NCBI GenBank assembly: GCA_945875635.1
Contig: CAMCLD010000005.1
Coordinates: 1-64,000 of the forward strand
DNA length: 64,000 bases
Reading direction: 5' to 3'
Source of the DNA: an uncultured Prevotella sp.
Lineage (GTDB): Bacteria > Bacteroidota > Bacteroidia > Bacteroidales > Bacteroidaceae
The position numbers and the translations under genes are program-made. This document shows, in pieces, positions 1-8,159 of the stretch (position 1 is the first letter of the stretch; each line of letters starts with the position of its first letter). The notes beneath the pieces were generated by a model. The model had not been told where the DNA came from, ran no database searches, and worked only from the letters and a program-made list of their open reading frames with translations.

Positions 1-137
1 AAAAACAAAAAACTTCGTCTTTTATTTTGTATTGTCTTCGACTTTCACTAACTTTACATAATTTAGGATGCGTCTCAACAATAAAAACAAAAAACTTCGT
101 CTTTTATTTTGTATTGTCTTCGACTTTCACTAACTTT
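1..137. repeat. 55-bp direct repeat duplicating a promoter region
   Basis: Positions 1-55 and 83-137 are identical over 55 bases, 82 bp apart. The repeat may extend left of the window. Each copy carries a TTTG and a TAACTTT stretch spaced like a Bacteroidetes promoter. Only the second copy ends in the G needed for TAnnTTTG; the first reads TAACTTTA. I read this as a tandem duplication in which the upstream promoter has decayed. Confidence 0.85.
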
Positions 138-138
138 G
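108..138 (+). promoter_or_regulatory. Bacteroidetes-type promoter of the permease-kduI-exuT operon
   Basis: TTTG at 108-111 and TAACTTTG at 131-138 are separated by 19 bp, which fits the Bacteroidetes sigma-ABfr consensus (-33 TTTG, -7 TAnnTTTG). The predicted transcript start is near 143-145, leaving a leader of about 40 nt before the permease ATG at 182. Confidence 0.75.
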
Positions 139-181
139 CAAAATCGTAGAACTACCTAAAGATAACAAATCATCAAATTAC

Positions 182-1561
182 ATGGAACAAGTTTTTAGCT
201 ACATTATCAGCCTTGGGGCTGCTGTGATGATGCCTATCCTTTTCACAATAATAGGTCTGTGCATCGGAATGAAATTCGGCAAAGCCCTTAAATCCGGACT
301 ATATGTGGGAGTGGGTTTCGTGGGACTTGGAATAGTAACAGCCCTGTTGACAAACAATTTCAGTGACCCGCTGACTGCAATATCAAAGATTTATCATCTG
401 CAACTTAAAGTGTTTGACATGGGATGGCCGGCAGCGGCAGCCGTTGCTTACAACACAGCTGTAGGTGCACTGATAATACCAGTGTGTCTCGGCATTAACT
501 TCCTGATGCTTATCACCAAGACAACAAGAACCGTCAACATTGATTTATGGAACTACTGGCATTTCGCCTTCATAGGAGCAGTAGCGTATTTCGTAATGGG
601 TGAAAGTCTCGCATGGGGATATTTCGCTGCAATAATATGCTATATCATAACACTTGTAATGGCTGACCTTACAGCTGACAAATTCCAAGGCTATTACGAG
701 AACCTTGACGGTATATCCATACCACAGCCTTTCTGCCAGAGCTTCGTGCCCTTCGCCATCGTCATTAACAAGTTGCTTGACATGATTCCAGGATTCAGCA
801 AGCTTGACATTGACGCTGAGGGAATGAAAAAGAAATTCGGAGTACTGGGAGAGCCACTGGTACTCGGAGTCATCGTTGGAGCATTAATAGGTGTGGCTGC
901 AAGACTCGAAGTGAAAGGAATACTCGGGCTGGGAGTTACCATGGGTGCAGTAATGGAACTAATTCCACGAATCACGAAACTGTTTATTGACGGTCTGATG
1001 CCAATATCCGAAAAGACAAAAGACCTTGTAAACAAAAAGTTCAACGGCAAGAAGGTAAGCATAGGCATGAGTCCGGCCCTCGTTATCGGTCATCCCACTA
1101 CACTCGTGGTGTCACTGCTGCTCATACCAACCATACTTGCCATTGCGGTATTCCTACCAGGGAACCAGTTCCTGCCGCTTGCATCACTTGCGGGAATGTT
1201 CTACCTTTTCCCACTCATCCTGCCATTCACTAAAGGCAACGTTGTAAAGACATTTATAATAGGTCTCGTGGCTCTCGTCATTGGATTATATTTCGTTACC
1301 GACATGGCTGATGACTTCACACTGGCAGCCAACGCCGTATATGCTGCAACACAGGACAAGGCTGCACACATTCCAGACGGATTCTCTGGCGGGGCTATTG
1401 ATTTCGCTGCTTCACTCATCGGATGGAGCATATACAAACTTACATGCTATCTCAAATACATCGGACCTGCAATTCTTGTCGTAATAACAATTGCATTGAT
1501 GGTGTACAACCGCAGACAGATAGTAAAGGATGAGAAAAAGGCTGCAAGAACAGAGAAATAA
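182..1561 (+). CDS. Galactitol-type PTS IIC (GatC-like) membrane permease, orphan
   Basis: This is a 459-residue polytopic membrane protein resembling the IIC component of galactitol PTS permeases (GatC family). It is almost entirely hydrophobic helices separated by short loops, with the conserved-looking GHPTT segment near residue 307. No IIA, IIB, HPr or enzyme I gene is visible in the window, and Bacteroidetes generally lack a sugar-transporting PTS, so it probably works as a phosphorylation-independent carrier (inference). It is the first gene of an operon with a KduI isomerase 29 bp downstream and an ExuT-like carrier, which suggests a uronic-acid derivative as substrate. The start at 182 follows a good promoter and an A-rich leader. 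The family assignment is fairly sure; the substrate is not. Confidence 0.75.
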   Translation: MEQVFSYIISLGAAVMMPILFTIIGLCIGMKFGKALKSGLYVGVGFVGLGIVTALLTNNFSDPLTAISKIYHLQLKVFDMGWPAAAAVAYNTAVGALIIPVCLGINFLMLITKTTRTVNIDLWNYWHFAFIGAVAYFVMGESLAWGYFAAIICYIITLVMADLTADKFQGYYENLDGISIPQPFCQSFVPFAIVINKLLDMIPGFSKLDIDAEGMKKKFGVLGEPLVLGVIVGALIGVAARLEVKGILGLGVTMGAVMELIPRITKLFIDGLMPISEKTKDLVNKKFNGKKVSIGMSPALVIGHPTTLVVSLLLIPTILAIAVFLPGNQFLPLASLAGMFYLFPLILPFTKGNVVKTFIIGLVALVIGLYFVTDMADDFTLAANAVYAATQDKAAHIPDGFSGGAIDFAASLIGWSIYKLTCYLKYIGPAILVVITIALMVYNRRQIVKDEKKAARTEK

Positions 1562-1590
1562 TAAACCAAAACGACAATAAGAAAAAAGAC

Positions 1591-2574
1591 ATGATAATGA
1601 AAAGGATTGTAATTACTGTATCAATGTGCCTCGCCGTGGTAATGGCATCGGCACAAGGCTGTGGCTGTAAAAGCTACGAGGTAAAGGCTGAAAACGCATA
1701 CACAAACTACAATGTCAGGTATGCAAGTCACCCGGAAGATGCAAAGCACTACACAACAGCACGCATCAGAAAGGAATACGCAATAGAAAAAGTATTCGCT
1801 CCTGGGGAGGTGAACTGGACATACACATTGTTTGACAGATTCCTTATAGGAGGTGCAATGCCTACAGTTGCTCCCATAAAGCTCACGTCCATAGCTCCTC
1901 TTTATACCGACAAGCCACAGGACAAGAAACGCCTCCTTGACAACCGAGAGCTGGGTATCATAAACATCGGAGGAAAAGGAACTGTAACAGTGGATGGCAA
2001 GGAGTATGTGCTCGACTTCCAGGAAGCTCTATACGTGGGTAGGGCAGACGAGAAGAACGACAAGGAGATAACACTTGCAAGCAACGACCCGGCAAACCCG
2101 GCAAAGTTCTATATGAACAGTGCCTGCGCACACCAGACTTATCCCACAAAGAAGGTGACACTAAAGGAGGCTAACAACATACACGCTGGTTCACTCAAAG
2201 AAAGCAACGACAGGGTAATACACCAGATGATAATTGACGGCGTGGCTGGAGTGCGCACATGTCAGTTGCAGATGGGCATTACAGAACTGAAAGAAGGCTC
2301 TGTATGGAACACCATGCCTGCACATACCCACACACGTAGGATGGAGACATATATATATTATAATGTACCAGAAGGACAAAAAATTCTGCACATGATGGGA
2401 GAGCCACAGGAGACTCGTCCTGTATGGCTGAACAACGAGCAGGCTGTCATAGCTCCAGAATGGTCTATTCACTGTGCAGCTGGTACAAGCAACTATACAT
2501 TCATCTGGGGTATGGCAGGAGAAAACCTCATATACAACGACATGCAGGTAGTTAAGATTCCAGACCTTGAATAA
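1591..2574 (+). CDS. kduI: 5-keto-4-deoxyuronate isomerase (KduI) with N-terminal signal peptide
   Basis: KduI interconverts 5-keto-4-deoxyuronate and 2,5-diketo-3-deoxygluconate in the breakdown of unsaturated uronates from pectin or other polyuronides. The cupin metal ligands are present as H245, H247, E252 (in HTHTRRME) and H294 (in WSIH), matching the zinc site known in E. coli KduI, and the C-terminal FIWGMAGEN motif is intact. At 327 residues it is about 50 longer than the usual 278. The excess is N-terminal and looks like a Sec signal peptide (basic MKR, hydrophobic core, ASAQG), which would place the enzyme in the periplasm. ATG at 1591 or 1597 can start it. It follows the permease by 29 bp and precedes an ExuT-like transporter. 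The enzyme assignment is sure; periplasmic location is inferred. Confidence 0.92.
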   Translation: MIMKRIVITVSMCLAVVMASAQGCGCKSYEVKAENAYTNYNVRYASHPEDAKHYTTARIRKEYAIEKVFAPGEVNWTYTLFDRFLIGGAMPTVAPIKLTSIAPLYTDKPQDKKRLLDNRELGIINIGGKGTVTVDGKEYVLDFQEALYVGRADEKNDKEITLASNDPANPAKFYMNSACAHQTYPTKKVTLKEANNIHAGSLKESNDRVIHQMIIDGVAGVRTCQLQMGITELKEGSVWNTMPAHTHTRRMETYIYYNVPEGQKILHMMGEPQETRPVWLNNEQAVIAPEWSIHCAAGTSNYTFIWGMAGENLIYNDMQVVKIPDLE

Positions 2575-2581
2575 ATGAAAC

Positions 2582-2614
2582 ATCTTCCTCGTCACGCTAC
2601 GTGATGAGGAAGAT
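2582..2614 (+). other. 15-bp intercistronic hairpin between kduI and the MFS gene
   Basis: The arms atcttcctcgtcacg and cgtgatgaggaagat pair over 15 bases with one G-T wobble and a 3-base loop. No T-run follows, so it may be a weak or partial terminator, or an mRNA-stabilising structure that sets the relative expression of kduI and the downstream transporter. Confidence 0.6.
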
Positions 2615-2667
2615 TATATCCTGAAATAACGTAATCTATTAAAGACAATCATAACCTAATAACAACA

Positions 2668-4116
2668 ATGAGCAAAATACAAACTACAAAAATGACCAAC
2701 TGGCGTTGGGTGATGTGCGCAATGCTTTTCTTTGCGACAACAGTGAACTACATGGACCGCCAGGTTCTCTCTCTTACATGGAAAGACTTTATTTCTCCTG
2801 AATTCCATTGGAACGACGAAACATACGGAAACATCACGGCGGTGTTCTCTATCTTATATGCCGTAGCCAACCTCTTTGCTGGTAAGTTCGTTGACTGGAT
2901 GGGAACAAAGAAAGGTTACCTATGGGCTATTGTCATTTGGTCACTCGGTGCAGTCCTCCATGCTTTCTGCGGAGTATTCACAGAAGGATGGATGGGTGGA
3001 GACTTCTCCTCAAAAGAGGCTCTTATTGGAGCTACTGGCGATTCTGCCATAATGATATCCACAATCAGCATGTATGCATTCCTCTTCTGCCGCTGCGTCC
3101 TGGCACTTGGAGAAGCTGGCAACTTCCCGGCTGCCATAAAGGTTACAGCAGAATATTTCCCCAAGAAAGACCGTGCCTTCGCAACATCCATATTCAACTC
3201 TGGTGCAAGCGTGGGAGCTCTTGCCGCTCCTGCAACCATTCCACTCATTGCAAAGGCTGTAGGATGGGAAATGGCATTCATCATTATCGGTGCACTCGGA
3301 TTCATCTGGGCTGGAATATGGATTTTCGTTTATGACAAACCAGCAAAGAGCAAACACGTAAACGAGGCTGAGCTTATGTATGTAAATCAGGACGACGAGG
3401 AAGAGACAGCTCCCAAAGAGGTACAAGAGGAAAAACAGATGAGTATCCTGCAAGCTTTCTCCTATCGTCAGACTTGGTCTTTCGTATTCGGCAAGTTCAT
3501 GACAGATGGCGTATGGTGGTTCTTCCTGTTCTGGGCTCCTGCATATTTCTCCGATCAGTATGGTTACACTTCTGACTCCAGCATGGGTATTGCTCTCATA
3601 TTCACATTATATGCTATCGTGACAGTACTTTCCATGTTCGGTGGATATCTGCCAAAACTGTTTGTCGAGAGAAAAGGCATGAACCCATATCATGGCAGAA
3701 TGCTTGCAATGCTCATATTCGCATTCTTCCCCATGCTGGCACTCTTCGCACAGCCATTGGGACAGTATAGTGCATGGTGGCCTGCCATCATTATAGGTTT
3801 TGTAGGCGCAGGACATCAGGCTTGGTCTGCCAACATCTTCTCTACAACCGGAGACATGTTCCCGAAATCAGCTGTAGCTACCATCACAGGAATTGGCTCT
3901 ATGGCTGGTGGCGTAGGCTCATTCCTCATAAACAAGGGTTCTGGAACATTGTTTACTTATGCCGAGTCTCAGGGGGCTGCGTTCACATTCATGGGATTCG
4001 AGGGAAAACCTGCCGGATACATGATTATTTTCTGCATCTGCGCCGTTGCTTACCTCATCGGATGGACAGTGATGAAGACTCTTGTTCCTAAATACAAGCC
4101 AATAGTTCTTGATTAA
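2668..4116 (+). CDS. MFS transporter, ExuT-like (hexuronate/anion:cation symporter family)
   Basis: This 482-residue major-facilitator protein belongs to the anion:cation symporter group that includes the hexuronate transporter ExuT. The opening MTNWRWVMCAMLFFATTVNYMDRQVL is the typical first helix with the family's NYMDRQ signature. About twelve hydrophobic helices follow, with a charged cytoplasmic loop around residues 230-255. It should import a hexuronate or keto-deoxy-uronate with protons across the inner membrane. It lies 93 bp behind kduI on the same strand and ends before a clear terminator, so it is probably the last gene of the operon. A periplasmic KduI next to this carrier suggests that the isomerised product is what is imported (inference). 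Substrate is not proven. Confidence 0.85.
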   Translation: MSKIQTTKMTNWRWVMCAMLFFATTVNYMDRQVLSLTWKDFISPEFHWNDETYGNITAVFSILYAVANLFAGKFVDWMGTKKGYLWAIVIWSLGAVLHAFCGVFTEGWMGGDFSSKEALIGATGDSAIMISTISMYAFLFCRCVLALGEAGNFPAAIKVTAEYFPKKDRAFATSIFNSGASVGALAAPATIPLIAKAVGWEMAFIIIGALGFIWAGIWIFVYDKPAKSKHVNEAELMYVNQDDEEETAPKEVQEEKQMSILQAFSYRQTWSFVFGKFMTDGVWWFFLFWAPAYFSDQYGYTSDSSMGIALIFTLYAIVTVLSMFGGYLPKLFVERKGMNPYHGRMLAMLIFAFFPMLALFAQPLGQYSAWWPAIIIGFVGAGHQAWSANIFSTTGDMFPKSAVATITGIGSMAGGVGSFLINKGSGTLFTYAESQGAAFTFMGFEGKPAGYMIIFCICAVAYLIGWTVMKTLVPKYKPIVLD

Positions 4117-4196
4117 TCTTTTAATCATCACTGACATATAAACGGACATTTGGCAGAAGCATGTTCTGCATGTCATAATATAGTCCTTTCATAATA

Positions 4197-4240
4197 GGGC
4201 GTGTTCACATCAAATAAATGTGACACGCCCTCAATTTATT
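4197..4240 (+). terminator. Rho-independent terminator after the ExuT-like gene
   Basis: The arms gggcgtgttcacat and atgtgacacgccc pair over 13 bases with one bulged T, followed by tcaatttattt. It is 80 bp past the stop codon of the transporter. Confidence 0.7.
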
Positions 4241-4304
4241 TACTCAAGTTCCTGAAGTAGCAAATATAAAAAAGAGGCAATAAAGGAAGATAAATGGAGG
4301 CAGA

Positions 4305-4372
4305 AGAAGTAAGAAGGAAGTTAAAAAGGAATGGCTCATCATAACTCCCATTCAGAACTTCCTTCTTAACTT
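4305..4372. repeat. Inverted repeat between convergent genes
   Basis: A perfect 12-bp inverted repeat, aagaaggaagtt at 4311-4322 and aacttccttctt at 4356-4367, extends by several bases on each side with one indel. It lies between the convergent transporter and nadB genes and may terminate nadB transcription or be a degenerate palindromic repeat. The rest of 4241-4397 shows no gene. Confidence 0.55.
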
Positions 4373-4397
4373 CCCTAACACAACTCCTCACCTAAAA

Positions 4398-5984
4398 TCA
4401 TTTGTCGTAGGCATGGAGAGGGTAATCAGTGGTAAAATGGAGGCCACGACACTCCTTACGCTCAATAGCCCACCTCGTTATCAGATATCCGACATTTATC
4501 ATATTCCTTAGTTCACAGATGTCACGGCTTGCCTTGACCCTCTTGAACAAAGCTTCTGTCTCCTCATACAGTAAGTCAAGTCGGTCCCATGCCCTTTTGA
4601 GACGAAGGTCACTCCTTACGATACCAACATAGTTGGACATTATCTCACCGACTTCCTTAACACTCTGTGTAATGAGGACCTTCTCCTCATTGGTCATCGT
4701 GCCATCATCATTCCATTCTGGAACATCCGTGTTGAAGGAATAGTCGTCTATATGCTCAAGACTATGACGGGCTGCTGTCTCTGCATAAACGACAGCCTCA
4801 ATGAGTGAATTGGATGCAAGACGATTGCCTCCATGAAGTCCAGTGCATGAGCATTCGCCAATGGCATAGAGTCTCTTAATGCTTGAGCAGCCATCGAGAT
4901 TGACCTTGATACCTCCGCACATATAATGAGCAGCTGGTCTCACGGGAATATAGTTTTTTGTAATGTCAATACCTATAGACAGACACTTCTGGTATATGTT
5001 CGGGAAATGGTGTCTTGTCTCATCCGGATTCTTGTGGGTGACATCAAGGCACACATGGTTAAGGCCATGCTTCTTCATTTCCTTGTCGATAGCCCTCGCT
5101 ACAATATCTCTCGGGGCAAGTGAAAGCCTCTCATCGTATTTCTCCATGAAAGTCTCTCCATCGGGCAATCGCAATATACCACCATAGCCACGCATTGCCT
5201 CTGTTATTAGATAAGCAGGATGGGTCTCTCCCTGATGATAGAGAGCAGTCGGATGGAACTGTACAAACTCCATGTCTGCCACTGTGCCCTTTGCCCTATA
5301 AACCATAGCCTCACCGTCACCGGTTGCAATAATAGGATTGGTGGTTGTCTGATACACCGCCCCACAGCCGCCAGTACACATAAGCGTAACCTTGCTGAGA
5401 TAGGTATCCACCTTCTCTGTTGCAGGATTGAGCACGTAAGCTCCGAAACATTCGATATCGGGTGTCCGCCTTGTCACCTCTACTCCGAGATGATGCTGGG
5501 TAATTATCTCCACTGCGAAATGGTTCTCCTTTATCTCTATAAATGGATTGGAACGTACTGCCTCCATCAGTCCTCTCTGGATTTCTGCACCAGTGTCATC
5601 AGCATGATGAAGAATCCGGAACTCTGAATGTCCGCCTTCACGATGAAGGTCAAAGTTGCCATTAGCCTTCCTGTCAAAATTGACACCCCATTCCACAAGC
5701 TCGCATATCTGTCCGGGAGCCATCCTGACCACCTGTTCAACAGCAGCTCTGTCGGAGATGAAATCACCTGCTATCATGGTGTCCTCTATGTGTTTTTCAA
5801 AATTATCCACTTCGAGGTTAGTGACCGAAGCCACACCACCCTGTGCAAAAGAAGTGTTTGCCTCATCGAAAGAGGTCTTGCAGATAATACATATCTTTCC
5901 TTTCTTCTCCTTCGCCACCTTTAATGCGTAGCTCATACCGGCAACGCCTGCGCCAATTATGAGGAAGTCGTATTTATATACCAT
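4398..5984 (-). CDS. nadB: L-aspartate oxidase
   Basis: NadB oxidises L-aspartate to iminoaspartate, the first step of de novo NAD synthesis, using FAD in the cytoplasm. The N-terminus shows the dinucleotide-binding motif IIGAGVAGMS (residues 8-17). The succinate dehydrogenase/aspartate oxidase family blocks follow, including TSFAQGGV, the EGGHSEFRI-type active-site region, and the GGNRLASNSLIEAVV stretch near residue 380. At 528 residues the length is normal. nadA and nadC are not next to it in this window. It is convergent with the uronate operon and divergent from dacB. Its promoter -7 box sits about 145 bp upstream, so the leader contains a palindromic repeat copy that could fold in the mRNA. 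Confidence 0.96.
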   Translation of the reverse strand: MVYKYDFLIIGAGVAGMSYALKVAKEKKGKICIICKTSFDEANTSFAQGGVASVTNLEVDNFEKHIEDTMIAGDFISDRAAVEQVVRMAPGQICELVEWGVNFDRKANGNFDLHREGGHSEFRILHHADDTGAEIQRGLMEAVRSNPFIEIKENHFAVEIITQHHLGVEVTRRTPDIECFGAYVLNPATEKVDTYLSKVTLMCTGGCGAVYQTTTNPIIATGDGEAMVYRAKGTVADMEFVQFHPTALYHQGETHPAYLITEAMRGYGGILRLPDGETFMEKYDERLSLAPRDIVARAIDKEMKKHGLNHVCLDVTHKNPDETRHHFPNIYQKCLSIGIDITKNYIPVRPAAHYMCGGIKVNLDGCSSIKRLYAIGECSCTGLHGGNRLASNSLIEAVVYAETAARHSLEHIDDYSFNTDVPEWNDDGTMTNEEKVLITQSVKEVGEIMSNYVGIVRSDLRLKRAWDRLDLLYEETEALFKRVKASRDICELRNMINVGYLITRWAIERKECRGLHFTTDYPLHAYDK

Positions 5985-6000
5985 AAGTTATACAAGTTTT

Positions 6001-6109
6001 AAGTTGACAAGTAAATAAGTCAACGGGTTAACAAGTTGATACTCTTATGGCTTGAGCTTGCCAACAACCATGAACACCATTAACTGGTTTACTTGTAGAC
6101 TCGTCAACT
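6001..6109. repeat. GTTGACAAGT palindromic repeat, copy A
   Basis: The left part reads aagttgacaagtaaataagt and continues with further GTTAACAAGTTG-type words. The right part ends with acttgtagactcgtcaact, its imperfect inverse. The centre holds tactcttatggc, which recurs in the 60416 copy. It lies in the predicted 5' leader of nadB. Related copies are at 16095, 60416 and 63855, with a minimal one at 44433. Confidence 0.7.
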
Positions 6110-6129
6110 AAAAAATATTTTTCAACCGA

Positions 6130-6137
6130 CAAAATTA
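6130..6137 (-). promoter_or_regulatory. Probable -7 box of nadB
   Basis: The minus strand reads TAATTTTG, matching TAnnTTTG, about 145 bp upstream of the nadB ATG. No convincing -33 TTTG is seen at the usual spacing, so this is a moderate call. Confidence 0.45.
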
Positions 6138-6243
6138 CAAAAAATAGAGATATAATGGTTCTTTCTTTTCGTATTTTTTCAACAATGAACCTTATAAAAC
6201 ACTATTTCTCGCTTTCAAGTGGCTTACTATTGTTTATTTTTTG

Positions 6244-6251
6244 TAAATTTG
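6244..6251 (+). promoter_or_regulatory. -7 box directly abutting the dacB start codon
   Basis: TAAATTTG ends only four bases before the dacB ATG at 6256. If transcription starts 5-7 bases after the box, the mRNA begins at or inside the ATG, so it would be leaderless. The -33 region is weak. Confidence 0.55.
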
Positions 6252-6255
6252 CAGC

Positions 6256-7569
6256 ATGACAAGACATTATTGTATTCTTCTGAAATTACTTGCCATAGTC
6301 GCATTTGCCACGTTCAACACAACCATTAAGGCACAAGACGTTCTAATAGATGGCACTACAAACAACGATGATGACTCTCTGGCAGTTGACACCATGGCAG
6401 TTGACAGCCTTGGTAATTTAGACTTGCCAGAGGACAGCATAGCTCAACACTTGCCTTGGGAAGAGGCTGTAAGGCTCAGACTGCAATCTTTATTGGCAGA
6501 CAGATTGTTCGAAACGTCACAGGTGGCTCTCATGGTCTGGGACCTTGACGCAGACTCCGTCTTATTCCGCCACAACGAGAGACAAAGGATGAGACCTGCT
6601 TCTACAATGAAACTACTTACTGCCATTTCTGCCCTCGACTATCTGGGGAGTGGCTATAAACTGCGCACAGAACTAAGATACAGAGGCAACATGAGTGACA
6701 GTACACGCATAATTAATGGCAACCTGTATTGTATTGGATGCCTCGACCCTGAATTCTCTTCACTTGACGTAAATGTTTTTGCCGACAGCATTAAAAGCCT
6801 GAACGCAGACACCATCGTAGGGAACATATATGCTGACATGTCATTCAAGGACAATGACAGGCTTGGAGAGGGATGGTGCTGGGACGACGACAACCCCGTG
6901 CTGAGTCCGTTGCTTGTCAATGGGAAAGACAGATTCGTAGAGTCCCTACTCCGCTCTCTCAGAGAAAGGAACATTGTACTTGACGGAACATGCAAGGAAC
7001 AATCCACATCAACTAATGGAGGAACCATATTATGTTGCATAGAGCGTCCACTTACCGCATTGCTCGGTAAAATGATGAAGAAAAGCAACAACCTCTATGC
7101 TGAGGCTGTATTCTACCAGATAGCGCACCGACAGGGAGGAAGCCATGCTGGGGCTGCAAGTGCAAGAAGCAGAATGGACATGGTTGTGAAGAAAGCTGGA
7201 GGTGACCATAAGGCATTGCGGGTAGCTGATGGGTCTGGTCTTTCCCTGTATAATTACGCCACTGCCGAGATAGAGGTTATGATGTTGCGCTACGCCTTCA
7301 ACAACGACGACATATATCCTTATCTATACGAGTCACTACCCATAGCTGGTATAGATGGCACACTAAGGAAGAGAATGAGAAACTCCAAGGCAAAAGCCAA
7401 CGTAAGGGCAAAGACAGGTACGCTTAAGGGGGTCTGCACACTTGCTGGTTATTGCACAGGCGGTAACGGACATAAACTTTGTTTCGCCATTTTCAACCAA
7501 GGTATAAAAGATTCGTCAGAGGCACGCAACTTCCAAGACAAAGTGTGCAGAGTTCTTTGCAGTGATTAA
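6256..7569 (+). CDS. dacB: D-alanyl-D-alanine carboxypeptidase/endopeptidase (PBP4 type)
   Basis: This is a periplasmic class C penicillin-binding protein that trims and cleaves peptidoglycan cross-links. The three active-site motifs of the family are present: SxxK as S116-T-M-K119, SxN as SNN near residue 275, and KTG in RAKTGTLKG near residue 384. A signal peptide (about residues 1-26, ending KAQ) precedes an acidic, Asp-rich stretch and the catalytic domain. The 437-residue length is typical of PBP4 enzymes. The start is the only Met before the signal sequence, yet the -7 promoter box lies just upstream, so a leaderless mRNA is likely. It is a monocistronic gene divergent from nadB; the 590-bp region after it holds a probable small RNA. 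Confidence 0.94.
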   Translation: MTRHYCILLKLLAIVAFATFNTTIKAQDVLIDGTTNNDDDSLAVDTMAVDSLGNLDLPEDSIAQHLPWEEAVRLRLQSLLADRLFETSQVALMVWDLDADSVLFRHNERQRMRPASTMKLLTAISALDYLGSGYKLRTELRYRGNMSDSTRIINGNLYCIGCLDPEFSSLDVNVFADSIKSLNADTIVGNIYADMSFKDNDRLGEGWCWDDDNPVLSPLLVNGKDRFVESLLRSLRERNIVLDGTCKEQSTSTNGGTILCCIERPLTALLGKMMKKSNNLYAEAVFYQIAHRQGGSHAGAASARSRMDMVVKKAGGDHKALRVADGSGLSLYNYATAEIEVMMLRYAFNNDDIYPYLYESLPIAGIDGTLRKRMRNSKAKANVRAKTGTLKGVCTLAGYCTGGNGHKLCFAIFNQGIKDSSEARNFQDKVCRVLCSD

Positions 7570-7734
7570 CCCAAAATAGCATGTTTCAATTATTTTTTTG
7601 CGTTCCGAAGAAAGGATATTAGTATGATTGTTGATAGAAAAGAGGCATTTGCAACAAATTTTCAACACGTCAGGTTTATGCATGTTTATGACTTACAGAG
7701 ACTGAAATCACTATAAATACAAAGGCTGTTACGT

Positions 7735-7746
7735 GTAAACGTTTAC
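7735..7746. promoter_or_regulatory. LacI-type operator palindrome
   Basis: GTAAACGTTTAC is a perfect 12-bp palindrome of the type bound by LacI-family repressors. It lies about 31 bp upstream of the -33 element of the promoter at 7777-7808. No LacI-family gene is in the window, so the regulator is unknown. Confidence 0.5.
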
Positions 7747-7776
7747 GTGAAAAAAATAAGTTTTTTTTATAAAACA

Positions 7777-7808
7777 TTTGATTCAAATCAATTTAATTCC
7801 TATCTTTG
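7777..7808 (+). promoter_or_regulatory. Strong Bacteroidetes promoter in the dacB-bcp gap
   Basis: TTTG (7777-7780) and TATCTTTG (7801-7808) are 20 bp apart, a full match to the Bacteroidetes promoter. An inverted repeat TTGATT-CA-AATCAA overlaps the -33 box and could be an additional protein-binding site. The transcript would start near 7814. Confidence 0.75.
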
Positions 7809-7813
7809 CAAAC

Positions 7814-7918
7814 AGAAATCAACGATTTTCAAAAATATATAACTACATAAAACTCAAAACTGCTGAAACATTCAATAATTGAGGTAAGCCCCGACGTGAT
7901 GTCGGGGCTTTCTTTTTT
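7814..7918 (+). ncRNA. Candidate small RNA of about 105 nt
   Basis: A strong promoter and a strong intrinsic terminator bracket about 105 bases with no ATG-initiated reading frame. The body is A-rich and largely unstructured up to the terminator stem. The downstream gene bcp has its own -7 box near 8091, so this does not look like a simple leader. I do not recognise an RNA family. An alternative is a leftover leader or attenuator of a lost gene. Confidence 0.5.
7886..7918 (+). terminator. Intrinsic terminator of the candidate small RNA
   Basis: aagccccgac and gtcggggctt form a perfect 10-bp stem with a gtgat loop, followed by tctttttt. The stretch 7919-8090 after it shows nothing I can name. 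Confidence 0.9.
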
Positions 7919-8090
7919 AGCGGACGCAAATATCCTTGTTAAGAATTTCGTTATAGCGAGTAGGCAAATTTCTTGTTTCTAGAATAAAGTCAAATCCCTA
8001 TGAGGCTATAAAACGAAAGAAAAAAGAGCTTTTATACAATGTACATATAAAAAAGTCTTTTCAAAGCACACCATTCTTATTTTTTTTCCC

Positions 8091-8098
8091 TATTTTTG
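8091..8098 (+). promoter_or_regulatory. Probable -7 box of bcp
   Basis: TATTTTTG matches TAnnTTTG about 62 bp upstream of the bcp ATG. No clear -33 TTTG is seen. Confidence 0.45.
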
Positions 8099-8159
8099 CA
8101 TCTATATAGGACATTCCATAAAAGGATGACACACATTAATCAATAACTAACAGCAATTT

